Positions 1 through 6,712 of a stretch of DNA of 64,000 nt are shown piece by piece (positions within the stretch are counted from its first letter, which is position 1; the number at the start of each line of letters is the position of its first letter). The position numbers and the translations under genes were made by a program. Location of the stretch: assembly GCA_045588915.1 (NCBI GenBank), contig JAZNFA010000008.1, positions 124,001-188,000 on the forward strand, given 5' to 3'. The notes under the pieces were generated by a model. That model was given only the letters and a program-made list of their open reading frames with translations. It ran no database searches and had not been told where the DNA came from. Origin of the DNA: RGIG8050 sp045588915. GTDB lineage: Bacteria > Bacillota > Clostridia > Christensenellales > UBA1242.

Positions 1-1
1 T

Positions 2-241
2 AATAAAAAATTTAGCCAATATTCTGTGTTGTATTTCATTTTTTATAATTCAGGTTCTAGCAAATATCAAAGTATGATTTTACCTGTTGATGCCTTTGTA
101 AAATATAAAAATTTTGAATTTTCTGCTAGTGATGCAAATCAGTCACGATGGATGCAGTTTTCTTATGTGAATGATACTCAATATTATATTGGTAACAATA
201 AATACGTTGAATTTAGAAGTATATATGGATTAAAAAAGTAA
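2..241 (+). CDS. C-terminal end of an unidentified protein (cut by window edge)
   Basis: The reading frame is open from the first bases of the window to a TAA at 239-241, so the gene starts upstream. The visible 79 residues are polar and aromatic-rich (many Y, F, N, S) with no membrane segment and look like the end of a beta-rich secreted or virion protein. It lies directly upstream of a small hydrophobic protein in an element that carries a Zot-type ATPase. By analogy with filamentous phages it could be the tail of an adsorption (pIII-like) protein, but that is inference from position only. Confidence 0.5.
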   Translation, partial: NKKFSQYSVLYFIFYNSGSSKYQSMILPVDAFVKYKNFEFSASDANQSRWMQFSYVNDTQYYIGNNKYVEFRSIYGLKK

Positions 242-252
242 AGGATGTACGT

Positions 253-441
253 ATGAAAATAAAATTAACATGGTTATTAATTACATTACCAATTATTGCA
301 CTTATTATTACAATAGCATGTGGAGTCCCAGTCTTAGGCTGGGTCTCTTGGCTACTTAATTTAATATCAAAAATGTTTGGTTGGGTAGGCTGGCTCTGTG
401 GCTGGCTACAAGATATGATAGGCAAAGGCATCTTCGGATAA
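253..441 (+). CDS. small hydrophobic membrane protein, candidate minor virion protein
   Basis: 62 residues, preceded by AAAGGATG about 7 nt before the ATG. Residues 5-25 form one clear membrane helix (LLITLPIIALIITIAC). A second tryptophan- and glycine-rich hydrophobic stretch follows (GWVSWLLNLI... GWVGWLCGWL). Very short double-helix proteins of this kind are typical minor coat or assembly proteins (pVI, pVII, pIX type) of filamentous phages. Its last 20 codons and its terminator are duplicated 1183 bp downstream. No sequence family is recognised; the phage role is inferred from its neighbours. Confidence 0.5.
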   Translation: MKIKLTWLLITLPIIALIITIACGVPVLGWVSWLLNLISKMFGWVGWLCGWLQDMIGKGIFG

Positions 442-471
442 AACAAGCCCTAGGTTAGATCCTAGGGTTTT
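382..471 (+). repeat. 90-bp direct repeat, copy A
   Basis: This segment covers the 3' end of the hydrophobic ORF and its terminator. It matches 1565-1654 at 88 of 90 positions (differences at 396/1579 and 447/1630). The two copies bracket the MazF-like gene and a small structured intergenic region, so the unit between them is about 1.18 kb. Confidence 0.9.
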
Positions 472-475
472 AATT
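448..475 (+). terminator. rho-independent terminator
   Basis: CCCTAGG (448-454) pairs perfectly with CCTAGGG (461-467) around a 6-nt loop, followed by TTTT. It ends transcription of the small hydrophobic gene. The same hairpin recurs in repeat copy B at 1631-1650. Confidence 0.75.
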
Positions 476-491
476 TAGATTGTGCTTTTTG

Positions 492-520
492 TTGAGTATT
501 TTGGTTTTATGTATTATACT
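492..520 (+). promoter_or_regulatory. promoter of MazF-like gene
   Basis: TTGAGT (492-497) and TATACT (515-520) are separated by exactly 17 bp. The ATG of the gene follows 11 nt after the -10 box, so the transcript would have a leader of only a few nucleotides and no Shine-Dalgarno site. Confidence 0.65.
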
Positions 521-531
521 GAAAATCTACT

Positions 532-1374
532 ATGGATAAAATTAGTACGGTACTTTTCCCTAAGAAAATTTATAACTATCAAAAAATTGATGGTACGATT
601 GGCCTTTGTGTTTATGTTTGTGATACTGATAATGCTAACGAAATAATTGTTGGTTGTATTGAGAACATAGATGTTTTAAATAATGATTTTATAAAATTAG
701 AAAATGGATTGAATAAAGTTCTTTATTTAGATAAATATTTAACTTTAAAAACTTCTCAAATAAAATCTCCATTGTATATAAAAGGCAAAACAGCAGAAAT
801 AACATCAAAAGAATTTAATGAGCTTTCAAAAAATATATACAAATTATTATTATTAAAATATGAAAATTATGTAGCAAACTTATCGTTAAATAATTTTGAA
901 AATGAAAAACTAATTGATATAACTTTTCCTGAAAATATAATTAAATTACTTACTTGGAATTTAAAAAAAATTGACCTTAATTTTACTAAAATTAATCAAC
1001 AAAATAATTTAATTATAATGGAGCATTGCGTGTATTTTGCTCATATGGGTACAAATGTTGGTTCGGAGACAAATAAACTCAGACCAGTTGTTGTATGGCG
1101 AAAACATGAGAATAAAAATTATCCTAATCCAAATGACGATTGTTATTATGTATTTCCTATTTCATCCAAAATATCTAAAAAAGAATATCGTTATAATATA
1201 AAAATTGATATAAATGGAATTACTAATAAAATTATGATAAATCAAGGACGAATTCTTAGTAAAAAGCGTTTTGTGAAAATTTTGAAAGATATTGAAACAC
1301 AAAAAGTTGTAAAATTAACAGAAGAACAAAAAGATAAAATTAAAATTGCTATTAAAAATTATTTTGGTGTATAA
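532..1374 (+). CDS. MazF/PemK-like domain protein with novel N-terminal region
   Basis: 280 residues. The C-terminal ~110 residues (from about 165) read like the PemK/MazF endoribonuclease fold: VGSETNKLRPVVVW near the start, then VFPISSK, then INQGRILSKKRF, matching the family pattern G-E-x-x-K-x-RP-x-V, the 'PITS' strand and the 'qir-x-idk-R' strand. The N-terminal ~160 residues are AT-rich-coded, lysine/isoleucine-rich and unrecognised. No antitoxin gene of usual size is adjacent, so either the N-terminus acts as a built-in control domain or regulation is elsewhere. The gene has its own promoter and sits between two 90-bp direct repeats, as cargo of the phage-like element. Family call fairly secure; function inferred. 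Confidence 0.65.
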   Translation: MDKISTVLFPKKIYNYQKIDGTIGLCVYVCDTDNANEIIVGCIENIDVLNNDFIKLENGLNKVLYLDKYLTLKTSQIKSPLYIKGKTAEITSKEFNELSKNIYKLLLLKYENYVANLSLNNFENEKLIDITFPENIIKLLTWNLKKIDLNFTKINQQNNLIIMEHCVYFAHMGTNVGSETNKLRPVVVWRKHENKNYPNPNDDCYYVFPISSKISKKEYRYNIKIDINGITNKIMINQGRILSKKRFVKILKDIETQKVVKLTEEQKDKIKIAIKNYFGV

Positions 1375-1400
1375 AATTATAAAAATAATCATATAATAAA

Positions 1401-1525
1401 TTGACAGAAAAGTATTGATAAAAAAATAATTCTTTGATATACTTCTGTCATATCACAAGCTATCTATTGAAAAATAGACTGTGGAGGAGATTCGAAAATG
1501 GGGTGTTGAAAAGCATCCCATTTTT
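1401..1525 (+). ncRNA. candidate small structured RNA with own promoter and terminator
   Basis: TTGACA (1401-1406) with AATAAT 18 bp further on could drive a short transcript. The region holds a hairpin (TCTATT/AATAGA near 1463-1478), a strong GGAGGAG (1483-1489), then ATG GGG TGT TGA (a 3-codon ORF at 1498), and a terminator-like hairpin (AATGGGGTG paired with CATCCCATT) running into T5 and then GCTTTT. The -35 is also one arm of an inverted repeat, TGACAG...CTGTCA (1402-1450). No RNA family is recognised. The 332-bp gap 1375-1706 otherwise contains only repeat copy B. Confidence 0.35.
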
Positions 1526-1564
1526 GCTTTTAAAAATTCTAGTTAGAAATGGCAAATTATTTTA

Positions 1565-1654
1565 TGGGTAGGCTGGCTTTGTGGCTGGCTACAAGATATG
1601 ATAGGCAAAGGCATCTTCGGATAAAACAAACCCTAGGTTAGATCCTAGGGTTTT
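1565..1654 (+). repeat. 90-bp direct repeat, copy B
   Basis: Near-identical copy of 382-471. It contains the last codons of the hydrophobic protein without any start codon or ribosome site and the CCCTAGG/CCTAGGG terminator at 1631-1650. It is therefore a remnant left by duplication or insertion rather than a second gene. Confidence 0.9.
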
Positions 1655-1706
1655 TTGTTTGTTTATTGTTTTGTAATATGTTATGTTTATTACTAGGTAA
1701 TTAATT

Positions 1707-2669
1707 ATGGGAAAAAAATGTATTTTAGAAAATTGTAATGAAGATGCTTTTGGTTTTTATCCACATTGTAAAAAACATTTGGAACAGATAAAAACTGGCG
1801 AAATATATAAAGATGAAACAGGTAAGTGGATAGAGAAAGAAAATAAAAAGAAATTAGAAATAAATAAATTATTGGATGCTGTTAATTCAAAAATTAAAAG
1901 CAAAAAAGAAAATTCTTGCAAATTATGTGGTGAGTTAATTTCAGATAATTTTATTTTTTGTAGAGAATGTTATTTAAACATACAAGATAGGATGGAAGAA
2001 TTAGATAAGAATCAAAATCCACAAAAATTAAAGGATTATTACTATAATGCTAAAGATTATGCTATGCGAATTTTTAATGAAGATAGAATTTATTATCAGC
2101 AATTAACAATGGTATCTATTACAAATTTATTGAATCAATTATATAAAGATGATGCTTTGGTTGAAAGGTTATATAAAGATATAGAAAAAATAAATGAAAA
2201 TCTAAAAAATAAAAATAATAGATTATCTTCCAATATAAAAGAAATTGAAAAAATAAATGAAATAAAGATAGAAAGTGATAAGGATAAAGCAAAAATTAAA
2301 AAAACTCAAGATGGGCATTTTGTTGAAAGTGAATTTGAAATTAAAGTAGATGATATTTTATATACAAATAACATAATGCATGCTTACAATGTAAAAGTTG
2401 ATGAAATAACTGAAAGAACTGTAATTTGTGATTGGTTTATTCCAGTTATATCAGGTAAGGGGATTTACATTGAACTATGGGGTGTAAAAGGTGATGAAAA
2501 ATATAATAAAAATAAAAAAGAAAAAATTGAATTATACAAAAAACATAATTTGAAATTGATAGAAATTGAATATGATGAGTTAAGAGATAATACACAAAGA
2601 TTGTTAAGTTCTATTAAAGGTGGGATAAATCGATATAGAGATGAAATATGGCAACAAATTAGAAGTTAG
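1707..2669 (+). CDS. zinc-finger protein with C-terminal PD-(D/E)XK nuclease-like domain
   Basis: 320 residues. An N-terminal metal-binding cluster (C5, C10, C21, H24) is followed by a four-cysteine zinc ribbon (CKLCGE... FCRECY, about 71-91). A helical, lysine-rich middle follows. The last ~110 residues carry a PD-(D/E)XK-like pattern: VESEFEIKVDDIL, then CDWFIPV, then GIYIELWG, and a downstream YNKNKKEK...LKLIEIEYDEL segment. These fit the E, D and ExW positions of the nuclease domain found next to UvrD-like helicases and in DUF559-like enzymes. It has its own terminator and lies next to the repeat-bounded toxin gene, so it may be phage-borne defence or exclusion cargo. The nuclease fold is a motif-based call; the substrate is unknown. 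Confidence 0.55.
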   Translation: MGKKCILENCNEDAFGFYPHCKKHLEQIKTGEIYKDETGKWIEKENKKKLEINKLLDAVNSKIKSKKENSCKLCGELISDNFIFCRECYLNIQDRMEELDKNQNPQKLKDYYYNAKDYAMRIFNEDRIYYQQLTMVSITNLLNQLYKDDALVERLYKDIEKINENLKNKNNRLSSNIKEIEKINEIKIESDKDKAKIKKTQDGHFVESEFEIKVDDILYTNNIMHAYNVKVDEITERTVICDWFIPVISGKGIYIELWGVKGDEKYNKNKKEKIELYKKHNLKLIEIEYDELRDNTQRLLSSIKGGINRYRDEIWQQIRS

Positions 2670-2700
2670 TTTGTTGTTAAATGTACAATTTAATTATTAT

Positions 2701-2728
2701 TGGACAAAATCAGTTGTCCATTTTTTTT
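2701..2728 (+). terminator. rho-independent terminator
   Basis: TGGACAA (2701-2707) pairs perfectly with TTGTCCA (2714-2720), followed by eight T. It terminates the nuclease-like gene before the core phage genes begin. Confidence 0.85.
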
Positions 2729-2823
2729 GTAATAAAGTTATAAAAATATTGTAAAAAATGCTTGCGTTATTTATATATTTATTGTAATATAATTATATCA
2801 TCAAAAAAAGGGGGCAAAAAGCA

Positions 2824-2970
2824 ATGAAACAAAAATTAGTCGAAAACATAGCACGATTACCATTTGATATGGCAGTGCAGCAATTAGAAATATTGGAATT
2901 TCTAGTTGGTGAAGATTACAAAAATGTTCTTGTAAATGTTTTGATTAAATACGTACAGGGGGTTAAGTAA
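2824..2970 (+). CDS. small phage protein, 48 aa
   Basis: ATG at 2824 follows a strong AAAGGGGGC ribosome site. The product begins MKQKLVENIARLPFDMA and is a short amphipathic helical protein with no recognised family. A -10-like TATAAT (2788-2793) lies upstream of the ribosome site, so this is probably the first gene of the core phage transcript. Its stop overlaps the ATG of the next small gene (TAATG), which suggests coupled translation. Confidence 0.6.
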   Translation: MKQKLVENIARLPFDMAVQQLEILEFLVGEDYKNVLVNVLIKYVQGVK

Positions 2971-3092
2971 TGAATTACTATTTCATTTTAACAAATGGCA
3001 CTTGTTACAGAACTACAAAATATACGTCGGCTTATAAGTTTTTACAAAACAATTTATTAAATGTAGTTGAAACAAACTTTGTTTATATATGA
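2970..3092 (+). CDS. small phage protein, 40 aa
   Basis: The ATG at 2970 overlaps the stop codon of the preceding gene by one base, indicating translational coupling. The product starts MNYYFILTNGTCYRTTKYTS and is polar and beta-prone, with no membrane segment. No family recognised. It is followed by a 266-bp intergenic region rich in hairpins. Confidence 0.5.
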   Translation: MNYYFILTNGTCYRTTKYTSAYKFLQNNLLNVVETNFVYI

Positions 3093-3358
3093 GTTTGTTT
3101 TGGTAGGTTGAGCAATATCAATCTATCACAATTGCAAGGTTAATATGCGAATTAATCTTGCTATGGCACAAACCTTGTTTGTTGGAGTTGGTAAAACAAA
3201 CCGTATTTTAGGGGGTTTCATTCGAAAAAGCAAATTCCTGTGCCAGTGGCTATGTTGTACTGGAATGCATCATAGCCCCTGTTCCAGCAGGTCGTTGATT
3301 GAGAACAATCAAAAAAAATAAGGCTTGCCACCAATGGCTAAAAAAGGAGAAAATAAAA
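3093..3358 (+). other. hairpin-rich intergenic region of phage element
   Basis: No gene is seen here. A strong stem GCAAGGTTAAT/ATTAATCTTGC spans 3134-3161. Between 3243 and 3287 three stems compete for the same bases: CCAGT/ACTGG (3243-3263), GGCTATG/CATAGCC (3248-3277) and CTGGAA/TTCCAG (3260-3287). Mutually exclusive stems could act as a switch on the downstream genes, or be part of single-strand origin/packaging structure in the viral strand. The ribosome site AAGGAG at 3343-3349 serves the next gene. Confidence 0.5.
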
Positions 3359-3814
3359 ATGGAAGAAACAAAAAATTTAGAATTTAACATTGAAGAAGAC
3401 GGAGAAAAGTCAAAGGTACTTGAAACATATCCTGCACGTGCAGAATTTGTTGTCAACTCTGGAAAATTCAAAAGTTACGAATTGCGTTGTGTAGCAAAAA
3501 TTAGTGAAGATAAAGTACATTCACGTAAAGTAAAATTAAACGAAAATAATGATAACGATCAATTCACGATTAAAATTCTCTCAGAGAATTTGAAAACAAA
3601 TAAAGCTGTTTATAGTGCCGTTTTAGAAAAACGTAAAAACATTGAATCTAAAAACGTTTTCTATTGCTGGATCATAACATTCGATAAAGAAAACAAAATG
3701 TATAAGTCAATGCTTTGTGGTCGTGAAGAAAAATATTTTATAGAATCATATCTTTTAACTGAACCAAAAGCAACGTCAACCCCAGCAAAAGAAAAGGTGG
3801 TTAAACAAGCATGA
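3359..3814 (+). CDS. phage protein, possible single-strand DNA-binding protein
   Basis: 151 residues starting MEETKNLEFNIEEDGEK, with AAGGAG about 9 nt before the ATG. The middle is predicted beta-rich with alternating basic and hydrophobic residues (ELRCVAKISEDKVHSRKVKL... FTIKILSENL). The tail is a low-complexity basic/threonine-proline segment. A compact beta protein at this place in a filamentous-phage genome would suit a pV-type single-strand binding protein, but no diagnostic motif is visible. The stop overlaps the next ATG (ATGA), so the two are coupled. Confidence 0.4.
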   Translation: MEETKNLEFNIEEDGEKSKVLETYPARAEFVVNSGKFKSYELRCVAKISEDKVHSRKVKLNENNDNDQFTIKILSENLKTNKAVYSAVLEKRKNIESKNVFYCWIITFDKENKMYKSMLCGREEKYFIESYLLTEPKATSTPAKEKVVKQA

Positions 3815-4398
3815 CCGAAGAACTAGCACGAGCAGAGTTGGACAAAATTATTGAGATTGTTAATCACAAAAAAAGTTATTGTCTAAAAAATTGTATTGAA
3901 ATTGGTGCACATCTTCATGAGTTAAAAGATTCAAACATTTATATGTACATTAAAACAAAAGACGGTGATTATTATGCTTCTGCATACGATTTGATTAAAG
4001 ACTATTTTGCTTTTTCAAAATCAACTACCGACCGTTACATAGGTGTTTACAAAAAATTTGCTAATGAAGATACAAACACAATTAAAACTCAATACACAGG
4101 TTATAGCTTTTCCCAACTCTGCGAAATGCTATCTATGAATGACAGTCTTTTAGCAAAATGCGATTCAATAATGACTTGTGAAGATTTACGGGAATTAAAG
4201 AAAAAGGATAAAGGTTTTATCGAAACAAAAGAGTTTATTCCTGACCCGAACACATCTTTACAGGTTAGCTTTACAAAAGAACTTTATGATAAAGTTTTAT
4301 CTTTTGCAAGGAAACGCAAAAAACACATGGCTGATTATGTAGTAGAGATTATCGAAATGTTTTTTAAGTCAATGGAAAGCGAAGTAGTGAAAGCTTAA
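3811..4398 (+). CDS. DUF3102-like DNA-binding regulator with C-terminal RHH-like domain
   Basis: 195 residues. The N-terminal half has the pattern of phage and plasmid proteins of the DUF3102-like type: a helical IVNHKKSYCLKNCIEIGAHLHEL segment, then YFAFSKSTTDRYIGVYKKFA, then YTGYSFSQLCEMLSM. The last ~45 residues (LQVSFTKELYDKVLSFARKR...) look like a ribbon-helix-helix strand plus two helices. It is translationally coupled to the gene before it (ATGA overlap). A role in replication control or plasmid-like maintenance of the element is likely but inferred. Confidence 0.5.
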   Translation: MTEELARAELDKIIEIVNHKKSYCLKNCIEIGAHLHELKDSNIYMYIKTKDGDYYASAYDLIKDYFAFSKSTTDRYIGVYKKFANEDTNTIKTQYTGYSFSQLCEMLSMNDSLLAKCDSIMTCEDLRELKKKDKGFIETKEFIPDPNTSLQVSFTKELYDKVLSFARKRKKHMADYVVEIIEMFFKSMESEVVKA

Positions 4399-4407
4399 TG
4401 TTTAAGT

Positions 4408-4507
4408 AGTGGGTTCATTAAAAACCCACTTCCATTGAGAAGTCAAGATGCCCCCATGTCTTGATTTCTCTTCCATTACAGCTAGTGATTGTGGACACTG
4501 GCTGTAA
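4408..4507 (+). other. three tandem hairpins, candidate packaging signal or single-strand origin
   Basis: Within 100 nt there are three consecutive long stems: AGTGGGTT/AACCCACT (4408-4430), GAGAAGTCAAGA/TCTTGATTTCTC (4437-4470, one G-T pair) and TTACAGCTAGTG/CACTGGCTGTAA (4476-4507, one G-T pair). None is followed by a T-run, so they are not simple terminators. Filamentous phages keep such a row of hairpins in the main intergenic region for packaging and minus-strand origin. The role here is inferred from that precedent. Confidence 0.6.
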
Positions 4508-4559
4508 CCAATCCACAACGGTGAAGTCGACACTGTAAAAGAAATAAGGAGAAATTAAA

Positions 4560-4799
4560 ATGGCAAAAAGTAATTACGAATTTGGTAAATATAGCATGCA
4601 AGATAAATATCAATGGCATAGTAATCGAGCTTTTGAAAACCGTAAGCCAAAGGGCAGCCATATGAGTAAAGCAGAGTTAGCAGCTTTCTCTGCAGGGTAT
4701 ACTACACATGCTAAGCAAGTAGCGGGTGCGTTTATTTATAATAATCCTAACTATAAAGCTAAAACTGAATATGGAAAAATGGCTGCTAAAAATCGTTAA
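4560..4799 (+). CDS. small basic phage protein, 79 aa
   Basis: Starts MAKSNYEFGKYSMQDKYQWH after ATAAGGAGAAATTAAA. It is basic and rich in Y, K, N and A, with no membrane helix. It shares its ribosome-site block (17 nt identical) and the 'KYSM' plus 'Y/W..G' character with the 61-aa protein at 4972, so the two may be distant paralogues. No family recognised; a virion or DNA-packaging role is possible. Confidence 0.5.
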   Translation: MAKSNYEFGKYSMQDKYQWHSNRAFENRKPKGSHMSKAELAAFSAGYTTHAKQVAGAFIYNNPNYKAKTEYGKMAAKNR

Positions 4800-4825
4800 T
4801 TAAAAAATCATAGTTATGTTATTTA

Positions 4826-4857
4826 GCCGACCCGATATCGGGTCAAATGGGCTTTTT
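4826..4857 (+). terminator. terminator built on a perfect palindrome
   Basis: GACCCGATATCGGGTC (4829-4844) is a perfect 16-bp palindrome, bracketed by GCC and GGC and followed by T5 at 4853-4857. It lies after the 79-aa gene. Confidence 0.6.
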
Positions 4858-4912
4858 CAAAAATGCTCTTGTGAACCCTACATAGTGGGAAATTTTAGAA
4901 AAGAAAGTGGTG

Positions 4913-4938
4913 TAACGGGTAGAGCAATCTATCCGTTA
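4913..4938 (+). other. 11-bp stem with GCAA tetraloop upstream of 61-aa gene
   Basis: TAACGGGTAGA pairs with TCTATCCGTTA (one G-T pair) closed by GCAA, a GNRA tetraloop. It ends about 24 nt before the ribosome site of the next gene. A GNRA cap suggests an RNA role such as mRNA protection or processing, or a viral-strand hairpin. Confidence 0.5.
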
Positions 4939-4971
4939 TTCCATATTTATAAAAAAAAAGGAGAAATTAAA

Positions 4972-5157
4972 ATGGCTTATAAAAAATATTCAATGAAAGA
5001 AAGACAAGCTTATTGGGTTGGTGTTGGTATTTCTGCAGCGAGATTTGGTGGTGAAGAGAAATTGTTAACTAGTAAAAATAAAAAAATAAGAAATTCAATT
5101 ATTAACGGTTATATCGCTGACAAAAAAAAAGATATTTCAAAAAGATTTGAACGATAA
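4972..5157 (+). CDS. small basic phage protein, 61 aa
   Basis: The ATG at 4972 is preceded by AAAGGAGAAATTAAA; the longer upstream frame has no ribosome site and crosses two hairpins, so the short start is chosen. The product begins MAYKKYSMKERQAYWVGVG and is strongly basic with one short amphipathic segment. Resembles the 79-aa protein at 4560 in its N-terminal pattern. No known family. Confidence 0.5.
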   Translation: MAYKKYSMKERQAYWVGVGISAARFGGEEKLLTSKNKKIRNSIINGYIADKKKDISKRFER

Positions 5158-5173
5158 GGACGAAAGTAAATTG

Positions 5174-5521
5174 ATGGGTAAAGATAAAAAATTTTTAACA
5201 AAAAATGAGTTTAGATTCGATTTGAATCCTAAACATATGGGTAAAGATAAAAAACCACATCCAACTTATATCAGTGGTAGGCGTGGGCGTAAATATTACG
5301 CAAATTCAGTTACTCATTCTAAATTTACTAATAGTGGACCTACACAGAATTTTGGCGAAAATCCAAATAAAATGCGAAGTCCAACTGACCAACGTGAATC
5401 TCGTGTTAGTTTACCTTTTTGGCAAAAAGATAGTATGTTTAGTAAAGAAAAATTAAACAATTATCGTTATTCAAACTTTACACGTAAAAGAATAAAAAAG
5501 TTTAATAAAAAAAATCAATAA
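5174..5521 (+). CDS. basic phage protein, 115 aa, unrecognised
   Basis: ATG at 5174 with a weak AAGGA at 5156-5160 that overlaps the previous stop; TTG at 5171 is an alternative. The sequence is very basic (KPHPTYISGRRGRKYYANS... TRKRIKKFNKKNQ). A HPxYI...RRGRKYY...THS core resembles small hypothetical proteins on clostridial mobile elements that I cannot name. A nucleic-acid-binding role is plausible from charge alone. Confidence 0.45.
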   Translation: MGKDKKFLTKNEFRFDLNPKHMGKDKKPHPTYISGRRGRKYYANSVTHSKFTNSGPTQNFGENPNKMRSPTDQRESRVSLPFWQKDSMFSKEKLNNYRYSNFTRKRIKKFNKKNQ

Positions 5522-5525
5522 AAAA

Positions 5526-5580
5526 ATTCGACCCGTGTGACGTTGCCGTCTTTTAATTGCCTTTTTCGGCTTGGTCGAAT
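5526..5580 (+). other. long hairpin between phage gene blocks
   Basis: ATTCGACC (5526-5533) pairs perfectly with GGTCGAAT (5573-5580), with an inner GCCG/CGGC stem (5545-5548 with 5567-5570), followed by CTTTATT. It separates the small basic genes from the block containing zot and may act as the central terminator that grades expression in filamentous phages. Confidence 0.55.
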
Positions 5581-5638
5581 CTTTATTATTATACGCAAAT
5601 AGTTCAGTAAAAGTCAAGATAAATAAGGAGAAATTGTT

Positions 5639-5863
5639 ATGATATATTCAAATTCATATTTTAGTGATCGCCAGTATAAACCTGGTGATTTTGTTTTGAG
5701 TTCTGTAAATTCTTCACAATTAAAGAGATACGGTATTAACATGAAAGTGCAAGAATTTAAGTCGAAAGTTAAACGTTCACGAAAATATAAAACGATTATT
5801 ACTGGTGGGTCGTATGGTAGAACACGGCACACGCAAGTATACAATTATTACGATTTTGTGTAG
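5639..5863 (+). CDS. small phage protein upstream of zot, 74 aa
   Basis: ATAAGGAGAAATTGTT precedes the ATG. The protein starts MIYSNSYFSDRQYKPGDFVL, is basic in the middle (KSKVKRSRKYK) and ends with an aromatic VYNYYDFV tail. No signal peptide or membrane helix. Its stop lies 6 nt before the GTG of the Zot-type ATPase, so the two are probably translated together. Confidence 0.5.
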   Translation: MIYSNSYFSDRQYKPGDFVLSSVNSSQLKRYGINMKVQEFKSKVKRSRKYKTIITGGSYGRTRHTQVYNYYDFV

Positions 5864-5869
5864 GGCAGT

Positions 5870-6712
5870 GTGATAACAATTATCTTTGCTCCACCACGTA
5901 CTGGTAAGACTTGTTTTCTAACGTATGTAGGGCGACAAGCAATGTTTAATAGTGAACGTAACTTAATGATGCGTAATGAAATTGAGCATAAAATTCAAAA
6001 TGGTTTTACAAATATTAAAACAATACCACGGCATTGTGTAAGTGCTAACTATGATATTACCGGTCGAATGTTTGGTTATTCATTACGATACAATCGAAGA
6101 ATCAACCCATATCGACTTGGTTTTGCTAATGAGTTTGTTAAGACACATTTTAATTTGCCATACGAAGTAATTTGTATTACGGAAGCTCAAAAATACTTAA
6201 ATAGTCGTATGTCCCGTAATTTCCCCGACTGGCAATCTCGCTGGTATGAACAGCACGGACACAATAATTTAGATATTTTTTTAGATACTCAACGACCTAT
6301 GTTGATTGATGTTAATATCCGTGAATTATCTCATTTTATTGAAATTATTAAATTGAATGTCCACAAAGATAAGTACGGAATGATACAAGGTATGACTTGG
6401 ACGATTCGAGAGATTGAAAATAGTAGTCTTTTTGATCGTTATATGGCATCTGGGAAAAAAGATACGTCTTGTTATACTGAAAAAAACGTTACTGCAGATT
6501 TTAATGTTTTTGAGTGTTATAACAGCCAATCATGTAAGCCAAATTTTTACAAAGGACACATGGACGAAGATTTTGATTATGAACAATCAAAGCCGTTACA
6601 AGAGAATATAGAAGCTTATATTGAGTATTTGGAAAAGAATGACGACGAATTACCAGTAAATTTTTACAAGAAACCTGAATCAAAGAAAAAGGAGTCTGTA
6701 TATGAATTTTAA
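5870..6712 (+). CDS. Zot/pI-type morphogenesis ATPase of a filamentous phage
   Basis: 280 residues from a GTG start. It has a Walker A motif APPRTGKT (7-14), a Walker B-like VICITEAQ (100-107) and the Zot-family block YEQHGHNNLDIFLDTQRP, followed by an I-D-x-N-I-R-E-L segment. In inoviruses this family (pI of M13, Zot of CTXphi) is the ATPase that drives assembly and extrusion of the virion through the membrane. Family members usually carry a C-terminal transmembrane helix; none is visible here, the C-terminus being acidic then basic and hydrophilic. The next gene overlaps its end by 11 bp. Family call strong; membrane attachment is unexplained. Confidence 0.85.
   Translation: MITIIFAPPRTGKTCFLTYVGRQAMFNSERNLMMRNEIEHKIQNGFTNIKTIPRHCVSANYDITGRMFGYSLRYNRRINPYRLGFANEFVKTHFNLPYEVICITEAQKYLNSRMSRNFPDWQSRWYEQHGHNNLDIFLDTQRPMLIDVNIRELSHFIEIIKLNVHKDKYGMIQGMTWTIREIENSSLFDRYMASGKKDTSCYTEKNVTADFNVFECYNSQSCKPNFYKGHMDEDFDYEQSKPLQENIEAYIEYLEKNDDELPVNFYKKPESKKKESVYEF

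Noticed and set aside
4816..4971. Longer N-terminus for the 61-aa phage protein
   Set aside because: The upstream frame crosses a perfect palindrome terminator and a GNRA hairpin and lacks a ribosome site; the ATG at 4972 has AAAGGAG.
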